The position numbers and the translations under genes were made by a program. Below, piece after piece: positions 59,906-64,000 of a stretch of DNA of 64,000 nucleotides. The notes below the pieces were generated by a model. That model did not search any database and was not told the origin of the DNA. It saw only the letters and a list, made by a program, of their open reading frames with translations. The DNA is from Kineococcus terrestris (lineage in GTDB: Bacteria > Actinomycetota > Actinomycetes > Actinomycetales > Kineococcaceae). Location of the stretch: the NCBI RefSeq assembly GCF_041020765.1, contig NZ_JBEUEJ010000005.1. The stretch is one strand, 5' to 3'. The stretch's first letter is position 1. Every line of letters starts with the position of its first letter.

Positions 59906-60720
59906 GGTTCCTCCCTCCCCGGGCGCGACGGTGCGCCCGGAACGTTGACGGTGACGCCGGCGGCCCTCAGCGCCGCCACGGCGCCCGGGTCCGCCCCCGC
60001 CGTGGTCCACACGGCGGTGAGGCGGTCGGCGGGGATCGAGGTGCACAGCGACAGCCCGCCGAACTTCGACGGGTCGACGAGGGCGTGCACCTCCCGGCAG
60101 GGCGCGGCCAGCACCTGCTTGGCGTGCGCCTCCTCGGCGGTGAACTCGGCCAGCCCCGCGCCGGGGGAGATGCCGGTGCCGCTGAAGAACCCGCGGTCGA
60201 TGCGGCCGCGGCCGGCCAGCGAGGCGCCGACGTCGCCGACGAGCGAGAACGAGGGGCGGCGGACCGTGCCGCCGGGCACGAGGACGGTGGCGTCGGTGCG
60301 CTCGGCGAGCAGGGTCGCGGTGCGCAGGCTGTTCGTCACGACGACGAGGCCGTGGCGGTCCAGGAGCCGGGTGGCGAGCAGGTGGCAGGTGGTGGAGGAG
60401 TCCAGGGCGATGACGTCGCCGTCGGCCACCAGCGGGGCCACGGCGTCGGCGACGGCCTCCTTCTCCGCGCGCCGCAGGCGCATCCGCGCCTCGAACGGCC
60501 CCTCGTCCTGCGCGGCGGGGTCCGCGTCCCGCTCGACGGGCACGGCGCCACCGCGCACGCGGCGCAGCGCCGCGCGCGCCTGCAGCGCCTCGAGGTCCTT
60601 GCGGATGGTCACGTCGGACACCCCGAGGCGCCGGGCGAGGTCGCGCACGCTGACCTGGCCGTCGGCGTCCAGCGCGCCCAGGATGGCGGCCGTCCGCGCG
60701 GAGTCCACCGGTGCCGTCAC
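59902..60720 (-). CDS. DeoR-family transcriptional regulator
   Basis: A 272-aa repressor-type protein, first gene of the sugar operon. The helix-turn-helix is QVSVRDLARRLGVSDVTIRK near residues 23-42. The sensor domain has DSSTTCHLLATRLLDRHGLV near 106-125 and VPGGTVRRPSFSLVGDVGAS, the phospho-sugar isomerase-like fold that binds a phosphorylated intermediate. The GTG at 60720 is chosen for its GGGAGG site and because a -35/-10 pair lies at 60791-60819; a longer frame open to 60834 would overlap that promoter. It likely autoregulates the operon. Confidence 0.9.
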   Translation of the reverse strand: MTAPVDSARTAAILGALDADGQVSVRDLARRLGVSDVTIRKDLEALQARAALRRVRGGAVPVERDADPAAQDEGPFEARMRLRRAEKEAVADAVAPLVADGDVIALDSSTTCHLLATRLLDRHGLVVVTNSLRTATLLAERTDATVLVPGGTVRRPSFSLVGDVGASLAGRGRIDRGFFSGTGISPGAGLAEFTAEEAHAKQVLAAPCREVHALVDPSKFGGLSLCTSIPADRLTAVWTTAGADPGAVAALRAAGVTVNVPGAPSRPGREEP

Positions 60721-60790
60721 GTCGTCGCCTCCCGCCTCGTCGTCGAGCGCACCGGCGTCGTCGCCGGTGCGGGGCTGCCGCGTGCCGATC

Positions 60791-60819
60791 ACCGTAGGGA
60801 CGGCGTTCGGGGGCGACAA
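60791..60819 (-). promoter_or_regulatory. Putative promoter of the sugar operon
   Basis: On the minus strand TTGTCG (60819-60814), a 17-nt spacer, and TACGGT (60796-60791). Transcription would start about 60784, giving a ~64-nt leader before the deoR GTG. Confidence 0.5.
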
Positions 60820-60840
60820 GGTCCGCAAGGTCACGAAAGC

Positions 60841-60882
60841 GTTCCGACATCGTCCGGAACTGCTCCGGAACTCCTCCGGAAC
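60841..60882. repeat. CCGGAAC direct repeats, candidate DeoR operator
   Basis: Three exact CCGGAAC repeats start at 60854, 60865 and 60876, precisely 11 bp apart. An inverted GTTCCG lies at 60841-60846. They lie between the sugar-operon promoter and truB. Confidence 0.55.
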
Positions 60883-60937
60883 CCCCGGGTGGCGCCGGGG
60901 GCCGCTGGGACCGTCCGACCGGGCGGCGCTCCCGGCG

Positions 60938-60946
60938 TGCCACCCT
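60938..60946 (+). promoter_or_regulatory. Putative extended -10, leaderless truB
   Basis: TGC then CACCCT, 7 nt before the truB GTG, with no ribosome-binding site. A weak match. Confidence 0.3.
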
Positions 60947-60953
60947 GGGCGCC

Positions 60954-61862
60954 GTGCCCGACCAGCCCGACCAGCCCACCGCTCCCGACGTCGGCGACGG
61001 GATCCTCGTCGTCGACAAACCCGCGGGGTGGACCAGCCACGACGTCGTGGGCCGCTGCCGGCGGCTGCTGCGCACCCGGCGCGTGGGCCACGCGGGGACC
61101 CTGGACCCGGCCGCCACGGGCGTGCTGGTGCTCGGGGTGAACCGCGGCACGAAGTTCCTCACCCACCTCGTCGCCCACGACAAGGCGTACACGGCCACGG
61201 TGCGGCTGGGCGCGGCGACCGTCACCGACGACGCCGAGGGGGAGGTGCTGGGCGAGCCGGTGGACGCGACGGGGCTGGCGCCGGAGGTGCTCGCGGCGGC
61301 GGTGGCGGCGCTGACCGGCCCGATCGCCCAGCGGCCCAGCGCGGTGAGTGCGGTGAAGGTGGACGGGCGCCGCTCCTACGCGCGGGTGCGCGGCGGCGAG
61401 GAGGTCGAGCTGCCGCCGCGGCCGGTCGTGGTCGCCCGCTTCGACGTCCTCGCGCGGCGCGACGCGGCCCCCTTCGTGGACCTGGACGTGGCGGTGGAGG
61501 TCTCCAGCGGCACCTACGTGCGGGCGCTGGCGCGCGACCTGGGCGCCGCGCTGGGCGTGGGCGGGCACCTGACGGCGCTGCGGCGCACCAGGTCCGGCCC
61601 GTTCGAGCTGAGCACCGCGCGCACGCTGGAGGAGGTCGAGCGCGAGCCGCGCGTGGAACCGCTGGCCGACGTGGCGCGCCGGCTGTTCCCCGTGCGCGAG
61701 CTGGACGCCGCGCAGACCGCCTCCGTGGCGCACGGGGGTTTCCTGCCCGCCGCCGGCGTCGAGGGTCCCGTGGCGGCGTTCGGACCGGACGGGACGCTCG
61801 TGGCCCTGCTCGGCGACACGCCCCGCGGGGCCAAGCCCCTGCTGGTCGTCTCTCCCGCCTGA
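60954..61862 (+). CDS. truB: tRNA pseudouridine-55 synthase
   Basis: Forms pseudouridine 55 in the T-loop of tRNAs. GILVVDKPAGWTSHDVVGRC near residues 14-33, then RVGHAGTLDPAATGVLVLGV near 43-62 with the catalytic Asp, YTATVRLGAATVTDDAEGE near 79-97 and RPSAVSAVKVDGRRSYARVR near 125-144 are conserved. A C-terminal PUA-like segment ends the 302-aa protein. Its usual partners rbfA (upstream) and ribF (downstream) are displaced here: a sugar operon precedes it and an unrelated gene follows. Confidence 0.96.
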   Translation: MPDQPDQPTAPDVGDGILVVDKPAGWTSHDVVGRCRRLLRTRRVGHAGTLDPAATGVLVLGVNRGTKFLTHLVAHDKAYTATVRLGAATVTDDAEGEVLGEPVDATGLAPEVLAAAVAALTGPIAQRPSAVSAVKVDGRRSYARVRGGEEVELPPRPVVVARFDVLARRDAAPFVDLDVAVEVSSGTYVRALARDLGAALGVGGHLTALRRTRSGPFELSTARTLEEVEREPRVEPLADVARRLFPVRELDAAQTASVAHGGFLPAAGVEGPVAAFGPDGTLVALLGDTPRGAKPLLVVSPA

Positions 61863-61871
61863 ACCGTCGCC

Positions 61872-62864
61872 TCAGCGCAGCTCGACCCGCACCACCTGGT
61901 ACTCGGCGCTCTCCGGGTCCTCGACCTCGAAGCGCCCGTTGACCAGGTACAGCGCCCCGGCGGCGAGGATTCCCGTGGTGGGCCGGTCCAGGAGCGGGGA
62001 GGAGACCTCCCCGACGACCAGGCCGGCGCGCCCGCCGGGGGTCAGCAGGACGACGGCGGCGCTGTCGCCGGAGAACCCGTTGACGACGTACAGGAACGGC
62101 CCGCGCAGCACGAGGCCGTCGCCGCTGGTCAGGTCCCGCCCGCCCACGGGGACGCGGACGCTGGCCCCGGTGGCGGGGTCGACGCGGAACAGGTCTCCCG
62201 TGCTGCTCTGCGTCACCAGCAGCTGGCCGGTGGGCAGGGCGCGGATCCCGTTGGCGTTGAACCCCTCGCCGTAGACGAGGTCGCCGGTGATGGGCAGGGT
62301 CCGGGCGCCGTCGGGTCCGGGCAGCTCCCCGCCGGGGCCGAGGGGGACCACGACGAGCCGCTGCACGGCGGAGTCGGTGACGAGCACCGCGTCGCGGGTG
62401 ACCTCGACGTCGTTGAGGAACCCGCTGCCCGGCACCAGCCAGCGCCCCAGCTCCTCGCCGGTCGTGCCGTCGTAGGCGGTGACGGCGCCGGTGGCACCGC
62501 CGGCGACCCACAGCCGGTCGGCCCCCTCCTCGTAGCGCATCCCGACCGCGACGCGGCCCTCGACGCCGGGCACGAACGGGGTGGTGACGCCCGTGCGCAG
62601 GTTGCCGCGCACGACGCTGCCGTCGGCGCGCGAGCCGGCGTAGAACGTGGTGCCCGGGCCCTCGGCGATCCCCTCGGGCAGGGACCCGGTGGGCAGCGGC
62701 ACGGTGGCGGGGAACGGGCGCCCGGCGGGCGGGCCGGCGAGCGGGGTGGCGCCGGCTGCCGCCGGTGCGGGGGAGGCCGGTGCCGCGGCGGCGGTCCCGG
62801 GGGCGGCCAGCAGGAGGGCGGCTGCGGCCGCGACGGCGGCGGCGCGTCGCGCGGGAGGGGTCAT
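61872..62864 (-). CDS. Secreted beta-propeller-like protein (ScyD/SMP-30-like)
   Basis: A 330-aa exported protein. Residues ~1-28 are an Ala-rich signal peptide (RRAAAVAAAAALLLAAPGTA). The rest consists of short beta-rich repeats typical of six-bladed propellers: LPEGIAEGPGTTFYAGSRAD near 62-81, NDVEVTRDAVLVTDSAVQRL near 151-170, FNANGIRALPTGQLLVTQSS near 201-220 and SGDGLVLRGPFLYVVNGFSG. No catalytic set is assigned. The ATG lies 6 nt after a TACCGT -10-like element. It converges with truB, 9 nt between stops. Confidence 0.72.
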   Translation of the reverse strand: MTPPARRAAAVAAAAALLLAAPGTAAAAPASPAPAAAGATPLAGPPAGRPFPATVPLPTGSLPEGIAEGPGTTFYAGSRADGSVVRGNLRTGVTTPFVPGVEGRVAVGMRYEEGADRLWVAGGATGAVTAYDGTTGEELGRWLVPGSGFLNDVEVTRDAVLVTDSAVQRLVVVPLGPGGELPGPDGARTLPITGDLVYGEGFNANGIRALPTGQLLVTQSSTGDLFRVDPATGASVRVPVGGRDLTSGDGLVLRGPFLYVVNGFSGDSAAVVLLTPGGRAGLVVGEVSSPLLDRPTTGILAAGALYLVNGRFEVEDPESAEYQVVRVELR

Positions 62865-62870
62865 GTCCGC

Positions 62871-62876
62871 ACGGTA
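62871..62876 (-). promoter_or_regulatory. Putative -10 element, leaderless propeller gene
   Basis: TACCGT on the minus strand, 6 nt before the ATG. Confidence 0.5.
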
Positions 62877-62941
62877 GGCGCGTGAGCGCGCAGCGCCACT
62901 CGATCACGGGGAACCCCGTTGACCGCGGTGGTGGCGCCGAG

Positions 62942-62947
62942 CACGAT
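62942..62947 (+). promoter_or_regulatory. Putative -10 element, leaderless DHFR-like gene
   Basis: CACGAT, 6 nt before the GTG at 62954, fits the spacing seen elsewhere in the window and supports that start. Confidence 0.4.
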
Positions 62948-62953
62948 CACCGG

Positions 62954-63547
62954 GTGGACCGCTCAGCGTCGCGCCGCAGGGAGCTCGTGTACTACGTGGC
63001 CGTCAGCCTCGACGGGTTCATCGCCGCCCCGGACGGCTCGGCCGACGCCTTCCCCGTGGAGGGGGACCACATGGAGCTCGTGGTCGGCGAGTACACCGAC
63101 GCGCTGCCCGGGCACGTGCAGCGCGCCCTGGGCGTGCGGGCCGACCTGTCGCGCTTCGACACCGTCGTCATGGGCTGGGGCACGTACACCCCCGCGCTGG
63201 CGGTGGGGATCGACAGCCCGTACCCGCACCTGCGCCAGTACGTCGTCGGCTCCCCGGGGCGCCGCACGGGCGCGGACGTGACGCTCGTGCAGGACCCGGT
63301 CGCGCTGGTGCGCGCCCTGAAGGGGGAGCAGGGCGGCTCGGACGTCTACCTGGCCGGCGGCGGTGAGCTGGCCGGGTCCCTGCTGGAGGAGGTGGACCGC
63401 CTGGTGCTGAAGGTGAACCCGCTGCTGCTGGGGGACGGGGTCCCGCTGTTCGGGCGGCGGGGACCGCGCACGACCCACCTGGAGGTCCTGGACCGGCGCC
63501 TCTTCGCCTCGGGCGTCACGGTCGTCGAGGCGCGCCCGCGGCGCTGA
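62954..63547 (+). CDS. Dihydrofolate reductase-family (RibD C-terminal-like) protein
   Basis: A 197-aa reductase-fold protein. ELVYYVAVSLDGFIAAPDGS near residues 10-29 is the family start, VVMGWGTYTPAL near 72-83 is the NADPH-binding equivalent of MGRxTW, and VYLAGGGELAGSLLEEVDRL near 130-149 is the GGG motif, followed by LVLKVNPLLLGDGVPLFG. The substrate is unknown; such proteins often sit alone in actinobacteria. The start could also be the GTG at 62987, which removes 11 residues. Genes on either side are convergent or divergent, so it is monocistronic. Confidence 0.85.
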   Translation: MDRSASRRRELVYYVAVSLDGFIAAPDGSADAFPVEGDHMELVVGEYTDALPGHVQRALGVRADLSRFDTVVMGWGTYTPALAVGIDSPYPHLRQYVVGSPGRRTGADVTLVQDPVALVRALKGEQGGSDVYLAGGGELAGSLLEEVDRLVLKVNPLLLGDGVPLFGRRGPRTTHLEVLDRRLFASGVTVVEARPRR

Positions 63548-63562
63548 GCGCCCCGGACGCGG

Positions 63563-63598
63563 CGGGACCCGCCGCGCCGGTCGGCGCGACGGGTCCCG
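63563..63598. terminator. Bidirectional hairpin between convergent genes
   Basis: A 9-bp outer stem (63563-63571 with 63590-63598), one mismatch, a 6-bp inner stem (63573-63578 with 63583-63588) and a GGTC loop, between the DHFR-like gene and the symporter gene. Confidence 0.8.
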
Positions 63599-63620
63599 GA
63601 GACGTGCGGTGGGGGAGCGG

Positions 63621-64000
63621 TCAGACCGCGACGGTCTCCTTCGTCGTCTCCTCCACGGGGCGGCGCGAGCGGTAGCGCTCCAGGTCGAGGATGCCCTCGC
63701 GCTTGGCGACGATCGTCGGCACGAGCGCCTGCCCGGCGACGTTCACCGCGGTGCGGCCCATGTCGAGGATCGGGTCGATCGCCAGCAGCAGGCCGACCCC
63801 GGCCAGCGGCAGGCCCAGCGTCGACAGGGTCAGCGTGAGCATGACGGTGGCGCCCGTCAGGCCCGCGGTGGCGGCCGAGCCCACGACGGACACGAAGGCG
63901 ATGAGCAGGTAGTCGGTCACCGACAGGTCCACGCCGAAGAACCCGGCGACGAAGATCGCTGCGAGCGCCGGGTAGATCGCCGCGCAGCCGTCCATCTTCG
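63621..64000 (-). CDS. Dicarboxylate/amino acid:cation symporter, C-terminal part
   Basis: Only the last ~126 codons are in the window; the gene continues past position 64000. MDGCAAIYPALAAIFVAGFF matches the conserved NMDGxxxYP box of the DAACS family (GltP/DctA). LTGATVMLTLTLSTLGLPLA and LLLAIDPILDMGRTAVNVAG (DxxxDMxRTxxNV, the substrate/cation-binding helix 8) follow. The tail ends in a charged, Thr/Glu-rich segment. Members take up C4-dicarboxylates, glutamate or aspartate with protons or sodium. Confidence 0.93.
   Translation of the reverse strand, partial: KMDGCAAIYPALAAIFVAGFFGVDLSVTDYLLIAFVSVVGSAATAGLTGATVMLTLTLSTLGLPLAGVGLLLAIDPILDMGRTAVNVAGQALVPTIVAKREGILDLERYRSRRPVEETTKETVAV

Noticed and set aside
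58844..61942. A 1032-codon plus-strand frame over the binding-protein and DeoR genes
   Set aside because: No domain is visible, it is low complexity and Arg/Ala/Ser-rich, and it is antisense to well-supported genes.

Overview
The window is about 64 kb of very GC-rich DNA, with G or C at almost every third codon position and many GTG starts. Its conserved gene order is typical of a high-GC actinobacterium. The blocks glnD-ffh, rpsP-KH-rimM-trmD-rplS-lepB-rnhB-DUF2469-yraN-comM-dprA-xerC-whiG, rpsB-tsf-pyrH-frr-cdsA-rlmN, dxr-M50-ispG-GNAT-proS and rimP-nusA-ylxR-infB-ylxP-rbfA-truB follow one another as in Frankia/Kineosporia/Kineococcus/Streptomyces-type chromosomes. A FliA/WhiG-type sigma factor fits a motile or spore-forming actinomycete. 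A Kineococcus-like organism is my tentative guess. I see no rRNA, tRNA, CRISPR array, insertion sequence or prophage.

Region 1 (1-16.3 kb) is housekeeping: PII uridylyltransferase, SRP54, an amidohydrolase, ribosomal proteins S16 and L19 with their RNA-maturation partners, two tandem signal peptidases, RNase HII, DNA-processing proteins ComM and DprA, XerC, and a FliA/WhiG sigma factor. Two suspicious G/C homopolymer tracts (52-94 and 5986-6033) look like assembly trouble spots. Region 2 (16.3-20.9 kb) holds a secreted M23 peptidase, an unusual alpha/beta-hydrolase + CitE-like fusion, a VOC protein, a DksA-type zinc-finger protein and a class I aminotransferase. Region 3 (20.9-36.7 kb) is rpsB to proS: translation factors, UMP kinase, CDP-DAG synthase, two MEP-pathway isoprenoid enzymes (dxr, ispG) and a site-2 protease, with small accessory genes between them.

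Region 4 (36.7-42.6 kb) is an accessory module. An ethanolamine-type permease and an APH-fold kinase are divergent from a class III aminotransferase-fold enzyme resembling ethanolamine-phosphate phospho-lyase and a GntR regulator. Together they suggest a cobalamin-independent route from ethanolamine to acetaldehyde, ammonia and phosphate. Region 5 (42.6-51.1 kb) has an EEP-family hydrolase with a DUF4439 lipoprotein, then the rimP-nusA-ylxR-infB-ylxP-rbfA translation cluster.

Region 6 (51.1-60.8 kb) is a nine-gene, almost completely overlapping sugar operon inserted between rbfA and truB. It encodes a DeoR regulator, a rhamnose-type ABC importer, a rhamnulokinase-like kinase, a class II aldolase, a ketose-3-epimerase-like TIM barrel and a short-chain dehydrogenase. 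No recognisable rhamnose isomerase is present, so the substrate is open. Region 7 (60.9-64 kb) has truB, a secreted beta-propeller-like protein, a DHFR-like reductase and the 3' part of a dicarboxylate symporter running off the end.

A recurring feature is a -10-like hexamer placed 6-9 nt before the start codon with no ribosome-binding site, which suggests that many genes here are transcribed as leaderless mRNAs.
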